Source of the DNA: Streptomyces thermovulgaris
Lineage (GTDB): Bacteria > Actinomycetota > Actinomycetes > Streptomycetales > Streptomycetaceae
Reading direction: 5' to 3'
Length of the DNA: 43,050 nucleotides
NCBI RefSeq assembly: GCF_002155915.1
Contig: NZ_MUME01000016.1
Location: forward strand, 1 to 43,050
The notes beneath the pieces are model-generated. The model made no database searches and was not told the origin of the DNA. It worked only from the letters and a program-made list of their open reading frames with translations. Made by a program: the position numbers and the translations under genes. This document shows, in pieces, positions 25,275 to 36,827 of the stretch (position 1 is its first letter; each line of letters starts with the position of its first letter).

Positions 25275-25810
25275 CCGACATCCAGGAACTGCTGCTCAGC
25301 CACATCCGTGACGTGGCCGACTACCCGGAGCCGGGAGTGATGTTCAAGGACATCACCCCGCTCCTGGCGGACCCCGCCGCGTTCGCCGCGCTCACCGATG
25401 CGCTGGCGGAGGTGGGCACCCGCGAGGGGGCGACGAAGGTCGTCGGCCTGGAGGCCCGCGGCTTCATCCTCGGCGCCCCGGTCGCCCTCCGGGCGGGCCT
25501 CGGCTTCATCCCCATGCGCAAGGCGGGCAAGCTCCCCGGAGCGACGCTCAGCCAGGCGTACGAACTGGAGTACGGTTCGGCGAAGATCGAGGTGCACGCG
25601 GAGGACCTGAGCGCCGACGACCGGGTCCTGGTCGTCGACGACGTCCTCGCCACGGGAGGCACCGCCGAGGCCTCCGTCCAGCTCGTCCGCCGGGCCGGCG
25701 CGGAGGTCGCCGGGGTGGCGGTCCTGATGGAACTGAGCTTCCTCGGCGGACGCGAGCGACTGGAGAGGATCCTCGCCGGGGCGCCGCTGGAGGCCATGCT
25801 CCGCGTCTGA
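25271..25810 (+). CDS. apt: Adenine phosphoribosyltransferase
   Basis: 179 aa, ATG overlapping the relic stop. It salvages adenine to AMP using PRPP. Motifs: PGVMFKDITPLLAD, GLEARGFILGAPVAL, the flexible loop RKAGKLPGATLSQAYELEYG, and the PRPP-binding VLVVDDVLATGGT. Complete and normal length. It stands between the secDF relic and relA, the usual Streptomyces position. With secDF gone and a hairpin after yajC, its promoter must lie in the degenerate region, or it depends on read-through. Confidence 0.97.
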   Translation: MTDIQELLLSHIRDVADYPEPGVMFKDITPLLADPAAFAALTDALAEVGTREGATKVVGLEARGFILGAPVALRAGLGFIPMRKAGKLPGATLSQAYELEYGSAKIEVHAEDLSADDRVLVVDDVLATGGTAEASVQLVRRAGAEVAGVAVLMELSFLGGRERLERILAGAPLEAMLRV

Positions 25811-25918
25811 GCATCCGGCGCCCGTCCCGGACCCGGGGACGGACCGGGGCGGGGGCGGAGGGACGCCGTCGTCCCGCACGAGCTCCCGCAGGGGCGGGCA
25901 ACCCCGCAGGATCCCGCA

Positions 25919-25951
25919 AAGACGGACACAGAGGAATCATGTGTCCGTCTT
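25919..25951 (+). terminator. Terminator after apt
   Basis: A perfect 12-bp stem AAGACGGACACA (25919-25930) with 25940-25951, 9-base loop, then GTGCGTTTT. Unusually AT-richer than its surroundings. Confidence 0.8.
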
Positions 25952-25991
25952 GTGCGTTTTCTGGGTATACGGCCCTTGTTTCGGGCTGGAG

Positions 25992-26019
25992 GCGATCCCG
26001 GGGCCGGGATCGCTACCAT
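25992..26019 (+). promoter_or_regulatory. Palindrome and -10 candidate upstream of relA
   Basis: GCGATCCCGG (25992-26001) and CCGGGATCGC (26004-26013) form a perfect 10-bp inverted repeat, immediately followed by TACCAT (26014-26019), 53 bases before the relA start. An operator overlapping the relA promoter, or a 5' hairpin, would fit; no regulator can be named. Confidence 0.4.
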
Positions 26020-26071
26020 GGGGTCTTCCGGAGCCTGACCGGGGGACCCGGATCGCGTACGAGGAGCCCTC

Positions 26072-28627
<2,556 letters not shown>

Positions 28628-28715
28628 AGCGCCTTCCCGCGCCGCGGAGCCGGGGCTTGCGCGGCGCACCCGCCGCATGAGCCGGTCCGGGCCGCAGGGC
28701 TCGCCGGAACGAACG

Positions 28716-28754
28716 GCCGAGGGCTCCCGTACACGCCGTACGGGAGCCCTCGGC
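28716..28754. terminator. Bidirectional terminator between relA and the DUF349 gene
   Basis: A perfect 17-bp stem (28716-28732 with 28738-28754) and 5-base loop between convergent genes. Confidence 0.92.
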
Positions 28755-28780
28755 TCATGACGGGGAAGAAGGGGCCGGCG

Positions 28781-30010
28781 TCAGCCGCCGAACTCCCGCA
28801 GGCCCTTCAGCGCCTGGTCCAGGAGCGCCTGACGGCCCTCCAGCTCCTTCTCGAGCTTCCCGGCCTTGGCCGTGTTGCCCTGGGCACGGGCCTGCTCGAT
28901 CTGGCCCTTCAGCTTGTCCACGGCGGCCTGCAGCTGATCGGCCAGATCCGCGGCACGCGCGCGGGCCTCCGGGTTCGTCCGGCGCCACTCGGCCTCCTCG
29001 GCCTCCTGGATGGCCCGCTCCACGGCGTGCAGCCGGCCCTCGATCCGCGCACGCGCCTCCCGCGGCACATGACCGATGGCCTCCCAGCGCTCGTTGATCG
29101 AGCGGAAGGCGGCCCGGGCGGCCTTCAGATCCGTGATCGGCAGCAGCTTCTCGGCCTCCTCGGCCAGCTCCTCCTTCAGCTTCAGGTTCTCCGCCTGCTC
29201 GGCGTCCCGCTCGGCGAACACCGCGCTGCGGGCGGCGAAGAAGACGTCCTGGGCGCCGCGGAAACGGTTCCACAGGTCTTCCTCGTGCTCACGCTGAGCG
29301 CGGCCCGCGGCCTTCCACTCCGCCATCAGCTCGCGGTAGCGGGCCGCGGTCGGACCCCAGTCGGTCGAGTCCGACAGGGCCTCGGCCTCGGCGACCAGCC
29401 GCTCCTTGATCCTGCGCGCCTCCTCGCGCTGCGCGTCCAACTGCGCGAAGTGCGCCTTGCGCCGCTTGGAGAACGCCGACCGTGCATGCGAGAAGCGGTG
29501 CCACAGCTCGTCGTCGGACCTGCGGTCCAGACGCGGCAGCCCTTTCCAGGTCTCCACCAGCGCGCGCAGCCGTTCACCGGCCGCCCGCCACTGGTCGGAC
29601 TGGGCCAGCTCCTCGGCCTCGGCGACCAGAGCCTCCTTGGCCCGCCGGGCCTCCTCCGCCTGCCGGGCGCGTTGGGCCCGGCGCTCCTCACGGCGGGCCT
29701 CGACCATCCCGACCAGGTTGTCCAGGCGGACGCGGAGCGCGTCCAGGTCGCCGACCGCATGGTGCGCATCGACCTGCTCGCGCAGATGGTCGATGGAGGC
29801 CAGGGCGTCCTTCGCCGACAGGTCAGTGGTTTGTACACGCTTCTCGAGGAGGCCGATCTCGACAACCAGGCCCTCGTACTTGCGCTTGAAATAGGCCAGC
29901 GCCTCCTCGGGGGAGCCGGCCTGCCAGGAACCGACGACCTTCTCGCCGTCGGCCGTACGCACGTACACGGTCCCCGTCTCGTCGACGCGGCCCCACGGGT
30001 CGCTGCTCAC
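28781..30010 (-). CDS. DUF349 repeat protein
   Basis: 409 aa, GTG start with GGAGG upstream. The N-terminus (SSDPWGRVDETGTVYVRTADG) is the conserved actinobacterial head. It is followed by three to four helical DUF349 repeats, recognisable by W-(K/R)-x-(L/A/I) cores such as LVETWKGLPRLDRRSDDELW, LMAEWKAAGRAQREHEEDLW and INERWEAIGHVPREARAR. The C-terminus is a coiled coil rich in Glu/Ala/Lys/Gln. Long helical, probably cytoplasmic; function unknown. Conserved next to relA in Streptomyces, which hints at but does not prove a link to stress or RNA metabolism. Confidence 0.88.
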   Translation of the reverse strand: MSSDPWGRVDETGTVYVRTADGEKVVGSWQAGSPEEALAYFKRKYEGLVVEIGLLEKRVQTTDLSAKDALASIDHLREQVDAHHAVGDLDALRVRLDNLVGMVEARREERRAQRARQAEEARRAKEALVAEAEELAQSDQWRAAGERLRALVETWKGLPRLDRRSDDELWHRFSHARSAFSKRRKAHFAQLDAQREEARRIKERLVAEAEALSDSTDWGPTAARYRELMAEWKAAGRAQREHEEDLWNRFRGAQDVFFAARSAVFAERDAEQAENLKLKEELAEEAEKLLPITDLKAARAAFRSINERWEAIGHVPREARARIEGRLHAVERAIQEAEEAEWRRTNPEARARAADLADQLQAAVDKLKGQIEQARAQGNTAKAGKLEKELEGRQALLDQALKGLREFGG

Positions 30011-30147
30011 AGCGCCTCCTCCACATGATGCCTGCGGAGGGCCTCGAAGCTCCCCCGGGCATCGTCCACAGTTTCGTCACCGCCAACATAGGCGACCGGC
30101 GGGCGGCCTGTCCGCATCCAGCGCGACCGAAATTTCGCAGTTGACGG

Positions 30148-30972
30148 TCAGGATTTGGTGACCGTGGCCTTGTTGATCACGACGGTGGCGTTCGGGGCCC
30201 CGTCACCGGCCCCCGAGCTCTCGCCGGCGTCCGCGATCTTCTTCAGCACCTTCATCCCCTCCTCGGAGACGGTGCCGAACGGCGTGTAGCTGGGCGGCAG
30301 CTGACTGTCCTGGTACACCAGGAAGAACTGGCTGCCCCCGGTGTTCGGCTGCGACCGGTTCGCCATCGCCACCGTGCCCGCCGGGTAGATGTTGTCCTTC
30401 AGGCTCTTGTCCTTGAGATTCTCGTCGGGAATCGTGTACCCGGGACCGCCGCTGCCCGTGCCTGTCGGGTCGCCGCACTGCAGGACGTAGATGCCGGCGG
30501 TGGTGAGCCGGTGGCACTTGGTGTGGTCGAAGAAGCCCTTTTCGGCCAAAAAGTTGAAGGAGTTCACGGTGTGCGGCGCCGCGGACGCCTTCAGCGCGAT
30601 GTCTATCTCGCCGCACGTGGTGTCGAGCTTCATCGTGTACCGCGCCGACGTGTCGATCGTCATCGCCGGCTCCTTCTTCCAGCTCAGCTTCTCCACCGAA
30701 CCGGGCGCGGGCTTCTCGCACGGATCCGGCGCCTTGCTGGTGGGCGGGGCGCTGGGAGAGGCCTCGGCGCTCGCGTTGGCCTGGTCGTCCTTGTCGTTCT
30801 TCAGGACCCCGGTCGTGTACAGGGCGACACTGCCGATCACGACCACGCCGAGCACCGACGCGATCACGGAGTTGCGCACGCGCGCCCTGCGCCGTGCGGC
30901 GGCGCGCCGCTGCTGCTGCCGCAAGAACTTCTCCCGGGCGAGCTGACGCCGCCGCTGCTCCTGGCTGACCAC
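30148..30972 (-). CDS. Membrane-anchored cyclophilin-type peptidyl-prolyl isomerase
   Basis: 274 aa from GTG at 30972 with AGGAGAG upstream. A very basic N-terminus (RRRQLAREKFLRQQQRRAAARRRARV) precedes one helix (about 35-55). A Ser/Pro/Ala spacer and a cyclophilin domain (about 115-270) follow: the catalytic-loop region FFDHTKCHRL (Arg kept), LQCGDPTGTGSGGPGYTI, and NTGGSQFFLVYQDSQLPPSYTPFG. The domain faces the exterior if the positive-inside rule holds, where it would help fold exported proteins. Two domain cysteines (CGEIDIAL and the CH of KCHRL) may pair. Confidence 0.92.
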   Translation of the reverse strand: MVSQEQRRRQLAREKFLRQQQRRAAARRRARVRNSVIASVLGVVVIGSVALYTTGVLKNDKDDQANASAEASPSAPPTSKAPDPCEKPAPGSVEKLSWKKEPAMTIDTSARYTMKLDTTCGEIDIALKASAAPHTVNSFNFLAEKGFFDHTKCHRLTTAGIYVLQCGDPTGTGSGGPGYTIPDENLKDKSLKDNIYPAGTVAMANRSQPNTGGSQFFLVYQDSQLPPSYTPFGTVSEEGMKVLKKIADAGESSGAGDGAPNATVVINKATVTKS

Positions 30973-31086
30973 CGGGTTCTCTCCTCAAACGTCTCGTGTG
31001 TCGACCGGTATGCATGCGTCCGCCGAGCAGGCGTCCGCGTGCGACCTGTACCGTATCGGGGTTCGCCGAGCATCCAGCAGCGCCGG

Positions 31087-31092
31087 TAGGCT
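31087..31092 (+). promoter_or_regulatory. -10 (TAGGCT) for the MBL-hisS operon
   Basis: TAGGCT lies 46 bases before the GTG at 31139 in the divergent region between the cyclophilin and MBL genes. No strong -35. Confidence 0.4.
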
Positions 31093-31138
31093 CTGATCGC
31101 AGCTGTAGTCACCCGTATCGACACAACGAAGGACGATC

Positions 31139-31852
31139 GTGCTCATTGCCGGGTTCCCCGCCGGGGCCTGGGCGACGAACTGCTACCTCGTCGCCCCCGC
31201 CGCCGGTGAGGAGTGCGTGATCATCGACCCCGGCCACCAGGCCGCCCAGGGCGTCGAGGAAGCGATCCGGAAGCATCGGCTCAAGCCCGTCGCCGTCGTC
31301 CTCACCCACGGCCACATCGACCATGTGGCCTCGGTCGTCCCGGTCTGCGGCGCGCACGACGTGCCGGCGTGGATCCACCCGGCCGACCGGTACATGATGA
31401 GCGACCCCGAGAAGGCGCTCGGCCGTTCCATCGGGATGCCGCTGATGGGCGAGCTGACCGTGGGGGAGCCGGACGACGTCAAGGAGCTGGCCGACGGCAC
31501 CGTGCTGAAACTGGCCGGGCTGGAGTTCTTCGTCGCGCACGCACCCGGCCATACCAAGGGGTCGGTGACCTTCCGGATGCCCGGGACCGCGGACGTTCCG
31601 CAGGTGTTCTTCTCCGGGGATCTGCTCTTCGCCGGCTCCATCGGACGCACCGACCTGCCCGGCGGTGACATGGCCGAGATGCTCGACTCGCTGGCCCGCG
31701 TGTGCCTGCCGCTCGACGACTCGACCGTGGTACTGGCCGGCCACGGCCCCCAGACGACCATCGGCCAGGAGCGTGCCACCAACCCCTATCTGCGACAGGT
31801 GGCCGCCGGCCTGGGAGCGGACACGGACGACGCTCCCCGACGAGGAATGTGA
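31139..31852 (+). CDS. Metallo-beta-lactamase-fold hydrolase (glyoxalase II-like)
   Basis: 237 aa, GTG with GAAGGA upstream. The zinc-binding motif THGHIDH (56-62; H-x-H-x-D-H) is intact. Later ligands follow in [10 protein letters not shown] (about 135), [20 protein letters not shown] (Asp) and [10 protein letters not shown] (His). Members hydrolyse thioesters such as S-lactoylglutathione analogues; in a mycothiol organism the true substrate is uncertain. It lies 13 bases upstream of hisS, almost certainly in one operon, an arrangement seen across actinobacteria. Confidence 0.93.
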   Translation: MLIAGFPAGAWATNCYLVAPAAGEECVIIDPGHQAAQGVEEAIRKHRLKPVAVVLTHGHIDHVASVVPVCGAHDVPAWIHPADRYMMSDPEKALGRSIGMPLMGELTVGEPDDVKELADGTVLKLAGLEFFVAHAPGHTKGSVTFRMPGTADVPQVFFSGDLLFAGSIGRTDLPGGDMAEMLDSLARVCLPLDDSTVVLAGHGPQTTIGQERATNPYLRQVAAGLGADTDDAPRRGM

Positions 31853-31865
31853 CGAGAGACCTTCC

Positions 31866-33128
31866 GTGAGCACCTTCAAGGCCCCCAAGGGCACGTACGA
31901 CCTGATCCCGCCGGCCTCCGCCACGTACCTGGCGGTCCGGGAGGCGATCGCCGCCCCGCTGCGCAACTCCGGCTACGGCTACATCGAGACGCCCGGCTTC
32001 GAGAACGTCGAGCTCTTCGCGCGCGGGGTCGGCGAGTCCACCGACATCGTGACCAAGGAGATGTACGTCTTCGAGACCAAGGGCGGCGACCGGCTGGCCC
32101 TGCGTCCCGAGGGCACCGCCTCCGTGCTGCGCGCCGCCCTGGAGGCCAACCTCCACAAGGCGGGCAACCTGCCGGTCAAGCTCTGGTACTCCGGCTCCTA
32201 CTACCGCTACGAGCGCCCCCAGAAGGGCCGTTACCGCCACTTCTCCCAGGTCGGCGCGGAGGCCATCGGCGCCGAGGACCCGGCGCTGGACGCCGAGCTG
32301 ATCATCCTGGCCGACCAGGCGTACCGCTCGCTGGGCCTGAGCAACTTCCGCATCCTGCTCAACAGCCTCGGCGACAAGGAGTGCCGTCCGGTCTACCGCG
32401 CCGCCCTGCAGGACTTCCTGCGCGGCCTGGACCTGGACGACGACACCCGCCGGCGTGTCGAGAGCAACCCCCTGCGCGTCCTCGACGACAAGCGGGAGAC
32501 GGTCCAGAAGCAGCTGGCGGGCGCCCCGCTGCTGCGCGACTACCTGTGCGACGCCTGCAAGACGTACCACGAGGAGGTGCGGTCCCTGCTGACGGCCCAG
32601 GGCGTCTCCTTCGAGGACGACCCCAAGCTGGTCCGCGGCCTGGACTACTACACGCGCACCACCTTCGAGTTCGTCCACGACGGCCTGGGCTCCCAGTCCG
32701 CGGTGGGCGGCGGCGGCCGCTACGACGGCCTCTCCGAGATGATCGGCGGCCCCGCCCTGCCCTCGGTGGGCTGGGCCCTGGGCGTGGACCGCACCGTCCT
32801 GGCCCTGCAGGCGGAGGGCATCGAGCTCCAGCTGCCCCCCACGACCAGCGTCTTCGCGGTCCCCCTCGGGGAGGAGGCCCGCCGCATCCTCTTCGCGAAG
32901 GTCACCGAGCTGCGCAAGGTGGGCATCGCGGCCGACTTCTCCTACGGCGGCAAGGGCCTGAAGGCGGCGATGAAGGCGGCCAACCGCTCGGGCGCGCGGT
33001 ACGCCCTGGTGCTGGGCGAGCGGGACATCGCCGAGGGTGTCGTCCAGCTCAAGGACATGGAGTCCGGCGAGCAGACGGCGATCGGCATCAACGAGATCGT
33101 GGCGGAGCTGGAGTCGCGGCTCGGCTGA
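31866..33128 (+). CDS. hisS: Histidyl-tRNA synthetase
   Basis: 420 aa, GTG with GAGAG upstream, just after the MBL gene. Class IIa synthetase: N-terminal [12 protein letters not shown], motif 2 [19 protein letters not shown], the HisA motifs [15 protein letters not shown] and GGGGRYDGL, motif 3 [15 protein letters not shown], and the C-terminal anticodon-binding domain ([15 protein letters not shown], then [20 protein letters not shown]). It charges tRNA-His. Complete. Confidence 0.98.
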   Translation: MSTFKAPKGTYDLIPPASATYLAVREAIAAPLRNSGYGYIETPGFENVELFARGVGESTDIVTKEMYVFETKGGDRLALRPEGTASVLRAALEANLHKAGNLPVKLWYSGSYYRYERPQKGRYRHFSQVGAEAIGAEDPALDAELIILADQAYRSLGLSNFRILLNSLGDKECRPVYRAALQDFLRGLDLDDDTRRRVESNPLRVLDDKRETVQKQLAGAPLLRDYLCDACKTYHEEVRSLLTAQGVSFEDDPKLVRGLDYYTRTTFEFVHDGLGSQSAVGGGGRYDGLSEMIGGPALPSVGWALGVDRTVLALQAEGIELQLPPTTSVFAVPLGEEARRILFAKVTELRKVGIAADFSYGGKGLKAAMKAANRSGARYALVLGERDIAEGVVQLKDMESGEQTAIGINEIVAELESRLG

Positions 33129-33152
33129 GCACGGCCGGACACGACCGGGCAC

Positions 33153-33187
33153 GGCGCCCCGGGCGGCTCCCCGCCGCCCGGGGCGCC
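33153..33187 (+). terminator. Terminator after hisS
   Basis: A perfect 14-bp GC stem (33153-33166 with 33174-33187), 7-base loop. It is followed by an imperfect repeat of CCCGTCGTCCGG (33186 and 33210). Confidence 0.75.
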
Positions 33188-33356
33188 CGTCGTCCGGCGG
33201 TGTCCGTCGCCCGTCGTCCGGGGATGTCCGGAACCATGCGTTCGGAAACGGCCCGCGTGCCCTTCTTGCGCTCTTCTCACCCTGAGCACACGCACCGGTG
33301 CGGCACAATGGCCGTGCCCGAAGAAGGTCCGACCCACGAGCGACGGAATCGGCGTG

Positions 33357-34013
33357 ATGAGCAAGACGACAGTCAAGGACGTGTCCGCGGAACCCGAGCC
33401 GGAACGCGCGGTGCCCGCGCCACGCACGGTGGGCGGCAGCCGTGCCTTCGGTCTGCTGCTGGTGATCACGGGCGCGGCCGGGCTGCTCGCCGCGTGGATC
33501 ATCACGATCGACAAGCAGAAGATCCTCGAGGGCAAGCTCAGCGGCGACGTCTACACGCCGAGCTGCAGCATCAACCCGATCGTGTCGTGCGGCAGCGTCA
33601 TGGAGAGCGCGCAGGCCACCGTCTTCGGCTTCCCGAATCCGCTGCTCGGTCTGGTCACCTACGGCATCGTCGTCTGCGTGGGCATGAGCCTGCTGGCCCG
33701 CGCCGCCTTCCCGCGCTGGTACTGGCTGACCTTCAACGCCGGCACGCTCTTCGGCGTCTGCTTCGTCACCTGGCTGATGTTCCAGTCGCTGTACCGGATC
33801 AACGCCCTGTGCCTGTGGTGCTCGCTGGCCTGGGCCGCCACGATCGTCATGTTCTGGTACGTGACCTCCTTCAACGTCCGCAACGGCTTCCTGCCGGCGC
33901 CGCGTCCGGTCAAGAACTTCCTTGACGAGTTCACCTGGGTGCTGCCGGCCACGCACTGCGGTGTGATCGTCATGCTGATCCTGACCCGCTGGGGCAGCAG
34001 CCTCTGGGCCTGA
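33357..34013 (+). CDS. Vitamin K epoxide reductase (VKOR) family protein
   Basis: 218 aa from ATG at 33357 (an adjacent GTG at 33354 is possible). Four or more transmembrane helices. The redox centres are visible: loop cysteines C70 and C78 (PSCSINPIVSCGS) and the membrane CxxC C152-C155 (CLWC). Bacterial VKOR reoxidises a DsbA-like extracytoplasmic oxidase using menaquinone, so it drives disulfide formation in exported proteins. No fused thioredoxin domain. The DsbA-like protein at 2036-2557 lacks a signal peptide and is unlikely to be its partner. Confidence 0.93.
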   Translation: MSKTTVKDVSAEPEPERAVPAPRTVGGSRAFGLLLVITGAAGLLAAWIITIDKQKILEGKLSGDVYTPSCSINPIVSCGSVMESAQATVFGFPNPLLGLVTYGIVVCVGMSLLARAAFPRWYWLTFNAGTLFGVCFVTWLMFQSLYRINALCLWCSLAWAATIVMFWYVTSFNVRNGFLPAPRPVKNFLDEFTWVLPATHCGVIVMLILTRWGSSLWA

Positions 34014-34066
34014 CCCGCCCGGCGGGCCCGGTGCACGGCCGAGACGGTGCGGGCGGCGATGTGCCA

Positions 34067-34072
34067 TAGGGT
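34067..34072 (+). promoter_or_regulatory. -10 (TAGGGT) of the leaderless rarA gene
   Basis: TAGGGT ends 6 bases before the GTG at 34079 and no Shine-Dalgarno is present. Confidence 0.5.
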
Positions 34073-34078
34073 TTCAGC

Positions 34079-35434
34079 GTGGAGCCCGACCTGTTCACCG
34101 CCGCAGCAGAAGAACGCCAGGAGAAGGACCCGGCCGCGACTCCTCTGGCGGTCCGGATGCGTCCGCGCACCCTCGACGAGGTGGTGGGCCAGCAGCATCT
34201 GCTCAAGCCCGGCTCGCCCCTGCGACGCCTGGTCGGCGAGGGCGCGGGCGGCCCGGCCGGACCCTCGTCGGTGATCCTGTGGGGTCCGCCCGGCACCGGC
34301 AAGACCACCCTGGCGTACGTCGTCTCCAAGGCCACCAACAAGCGCTTCGTGGAGCTGTCGGCGATCACCGCGGGCGTCAAGGAGGTCCGCGCGGTCATCG
34401 ACGGCGCCCGCCGGGCCTCCGGCGGCTACGGCCAGGAGACCGTGCTCTTCCTCGACGAGATCCACCGCTTCAGCAAGGCCCAGCAGGACTCCCTGCTCCC
34501 GGCCGTGGAGAACCGCTGGGTGACGCTGATCGCGGCCACCACGGAGAACCCGTACTTCTCCGTGATCTCCCCGCTGCTGTCCCGCTCCCTGCTGCTCACC
34601 CTCGAGCCGCTCACCGACGACGACATCCGCGGTCTGCTCCGCCGCGCCCTCACCGACGAGCGCGGTCTGAAGGGCACCGTCACCCTCCCCGAGGACACCG
34701 AGAACCACCTGCTGCGCATCGCCGGCGGCGACGCCCGCCGCGCCCTGACCGCCCTGGAGGCCGCCGCCGGGGCCGCCCTCGCCAAGGGCGAGGGCGAGAT
34801 CGGCCTGACGACGCTGGAGGAGACCGTCGACCGGGCCGCGGTGAAGTACGACCGCTCCGGCGACCAGCACTACGACGTCGCCAGCGCCCTGATCAAGTCC
34901 ATCCGCGGCTCCGACGTCGACGCCGCCCTGCACTATCTGGCCAGAATGATCGAGGCCGGCGAGGACCCCCGGTTCATCGCCCGCCGTCTGATGATCGCCG
35001 CCAGTGAGGACATCGGCCTCGCCGACCCGCACGCCCTGCCCATAGCCGTCGCCGCGGCCCAGGCCGTGGCCATGATCGGCATGCCCGAGGCGGCCCTCAC
35101 CCTCAGCCACGCCACCATCGCCCTCGCCCTCGCCCCCAAGTCCAACTCCGCGACCACCGCGATCGGCGCCGCCCTGGAGGACGTCCGCAAGGGACTGGCC
35201 GGTCCCGTCCCGCCCCATCTGCGGGACGGGCACTACCGGGGCGCGGCCAGGCTCGGGCACGCCCAGGGGTACGTCTATCCGCACGACCTGCCCGAGGGCA
35301 TCGTCGCCCAGCAGTACGCGCCGGACGCGCTGAAGGACCGCGAGTACTACACCCCGAGCCGGCACGGCGCCGAGGCGCGGTACGCGGACGCGGTGGAGTG
35401 GACCCGCAGGCACCTGGGCCGACGGCGGTCCTGA
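34079..35434 (+). CDS. rarA: Replication-associated recombination protein A (RarA/MgsA), AAA+ ATPase
   Basis: 451 aa, GTG start, apparently leaderless. Walker [10 protein letters not shown] (69-77), Walker [11 protein letters not shown], sensor 1 [13 protein letters not shown], then the MgsA-type C-terminal domain ([40 protein letters not shown], then [12 protein letters not shown]). RarA acts at stalled replication forks and resembles clamp-loader subunits. A tetramer-forming C-terminus is present; normal length. Confidence 0.96.
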   Translation: MEPDLFTAAAEERQEKDPAATPLAVRMRPRTLDEVVGQQHLLKPGSPLRRLVGEGAGGPAGPSSVILWGPPGTGKTTLAYVVSKATNKRFVELSAITAGVKEVRAVIDGARRASGGYGQETVLFLDEIHRFSKAQQDSLLPAVENRWVTLIAATTENPYFSVISPLLSRSLLLTLEPLTDDDIRGLLRRALTDERGLKGTVTLPEDTENHLLRIAGGDARRALTALEAAAGAALAKGEGEIGLTTLEETVDRAAVKYDRSGDQHYDVASALIKSIRGSDVDAALHYLARMIEAGEDPRFIARRLMIAASEDIGLADPHALPIAVAAAQAVAMIGMPEAALTLSHATIALALAPKSNSATTAIGAALEDVRKGLAGPVPPHLRDGHYRGAARLGHAQGYVYPHDLPEGIVAQQYAPDALKDREYYTPSRHGAEARYADAVEWTRRHLGRRRS

Positions 35435-35459
35435 CCCGGCCCGCGGTGCGGGGCGGGTC
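35433..35459 (+). terminator. Hairpin after rarA
   Basis: GACCCG-G-CCCGC, loop GGT, GCGGG-G-CGGGTC, overlapping the rarA stop, with one G-G mismatch. Confidence 0.55.
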
Positions 35460-35470
35460 CCGGCACCCTG

Positions 35471-35476
35471 TAAACT
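35471..35476 (+). promoter_or_regulatory. -10 (TAAACT) of rpsD
   Basis: TAAACT places the transcription start at about 35482-35483, exactly at the 5' edge of the structured leader. Confidence 0.5.
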
Positions 35477-35480
35477 GTGC

Positions 35481-35806
35481 CGAAGCGCTGAGTCCCGTGT
35501 CCGGAACCTCGCAAGAGGGGACGGCGCCACCAGAGCGGGACATCCAGCCGGAACCCCACCGCTTCGAAGCAGCGGGGATCCAGGAGCGTCGCGCACCGGC
35601 GAACGGTGTCGCGGGCAGCCCACCACCACCCGTGCAGTCCGGGAGCGGTCGGTGGGCCGTTCGCGTGCTGCACGTATGTGCCCAGACCAGGGGAGCGGCT
35701 GCCCACCAGGTCCGACAGGACCCGGCGGGATTCCCCGGCTGCGGATGCGACCTCCCTTAACCCTGGTGAAGCCGTACTCACACAGAAACACGAGGTGTTC
35801 GGTTCC
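35481..35806 (+). promoter_or_regulatory. Structured rpsD leader, candidate S4 autoregulatory RNA
   Basis: A leader of about 325 bases without an open frame of quality. Perfect nested helices: CGAAGCG (35481-35487) with CGCTTCG (35560-35566); GTCCCG (35492-35497) with CGGGAC (35536-35541); and CCTC-GCAA-GAGG, a GNRA tetraloop (35507-35518). TCCGG (35500-35504) could pair with CCGGA (35548-35552) across helix 2, a pseudoknot. A second module has CACCG/CGGTG (35594-35608) and GCCCACC (35618-35624) with GGTGGGC (35651-35657). Ribosomal protein S4 represses its own synthesis through pseudoknot leaders in other bacteria; the same here is inference. Confidence 0.5.
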
Positions 35807-36421
35807 ATGGCGAACCAGTCCCGCCCGAAGGTCAAGAAGTCGCGTGCCCTCGGTATCGCGCTGACCCCGAAGGCCGTCAAGTACTTCGAGGCCCGCCCCT
35901 ACCCGCCGGGTGAGCACGGCCGCGGCCGCAAGCAGAACTCGGACTACAAGGTCCGTCTGCTGGAGAAGCAGCGTCTGCGCGCTCAGTACGACATCTCCGA
36001 GCGCCAGCTGGTGCGCGCCTACGAGCGTGCCGCCAAGACCACGATGAAGACCGGTGACGCGCTCCTCATCGAGCTCGAGCGCCGTCTCGACGCCCTGGTC
36101 CTGCGTTCGGGCATCGCCCGCACGATCTACCAGGCCCGTCAGATGGTCACCCACGGCCACATCGAGGTCAACGGCAAGAAGGTCGACAAGCCGTCCTACC
36201 GTGTGCGTCCGGACGACGTCGTCCAGGTCCGTGAGCGCAGCAGGAACAAGACGCTCTTCCAGATCGCCCGCGAGGGCGGCTTCGCCCCCGAGGGCGAGAC
36301 CCCGCGCTACCTGCAGGTGAACCTCAAGGCCCTGGCGTTCCGCCTGGACCGCGAGCCGACCCGCAAGGAGATCCCGGTGGTCTGCGACGAGCAGCTCGTC
36401 GTCGAGTACTACGCCCGCTGA
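35807..36421 (+). CDS. rpsD: 30S ribosomal protein S4 (zinc-free form)
   Basis: 204 aa, ATG with GAGGTG upstream. It is a primary 16S rRNA-binding protein that nucleates 30S assembly. The S4 RNA-binding domain is clear ([40 protein letters not shown]). The N-terminus ([20 protein letters not shown]) lacks the four cysteines of zinc-binding S4, so it is the cysteine-free type common in Streptomyces. It is a stand-alone gene, not in the alpha operon, with its own long leader. Confidence 0.98.
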   Translation: MANQSRPKVKKSRALGIALTPKAVKYFEARPYPPGEHGRGRKQNSDYKVRLLEKQRLRAQYDISERQLVRAYERAAKTTMKTGDALLIELERRLDALVLRSGIARTIYQARQMVTHGHIEVNGKKVDKPSYRVRPDDVVQVRERSRNKTLFQIAREGGFAPEGETPRYLQVNLKALAFRLDREPTRKEIPVVCDEQLVVEYYAR

Positions 36422-36456
36422 CGCAGCTGGTCGCACTTCCTCGGCCCGTCGTCCCT

Positions 36457-36473
36457 CCCGCCTTCCCGGCGGG
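36457..36473 (+). terminator. Weak hairpin after rpsD
   Basis: CCCGCC-TTCCC-GGCGGG, 36 bases past the rpsD stop. Further GC-rich complementarity follows. Confidence 0.45.
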
Positions 36474-36827
36474 CGGGGCGGCGGGCCCGCCCATGCCGCC
36501 GGCGGCCCACGACGGCGCTGCCGCCCCGAGCCGTCCGGCCGGGGCCGTGCACCGCCCCCGGTGCGGGCGCCCCGCGAGACAGGGGGGAGAAACGTCCCGC
36601 GAAGCCCGGAAGGAAACGGGACGCACGGGAAGGACAGGGGGACCGGGCTCCGTCCCGCCGCGCGCGGGAGCAAATCAGGTACGGAGCGCCACCTTGGGCG
36701 CGGTAGGCTCGGTGCACTACTTTCTCGACGTTTCTCGATGCCTTCGACGCCTTCGACGCCATCGCGGTGTCCTCGGCGTCCCCAAGGCCCTCGAGTTCAG
36801 GCACGTATCAGGGAGCAGGTGCGCACA
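36474..36827. other. Intergenic region between rpsD and the DUF948 gene
   Basis: About 350 bases of GC-rich sequence without a recognisable gene. It contains a -10-like TAGGCT (36702-36707), which could start the DUF948-alaS transcript, and a run of 9-10-bp tandem repeats (36721-36767). Confidence 0.5.
36721..36767 (+). repeat. 9-10-bp tandem repeats in the leader of the DUF948 gene
   Basis: TTTCTCGACG, TTTCTCGATG, CCTTCGACG, CCTTCGACG, CCATCGCGG in direct succession. If the in-frame ATG at 36738 were used, they would encode part of an N-terminal extension (MPSTPSTPS). Confidence 0.75.
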
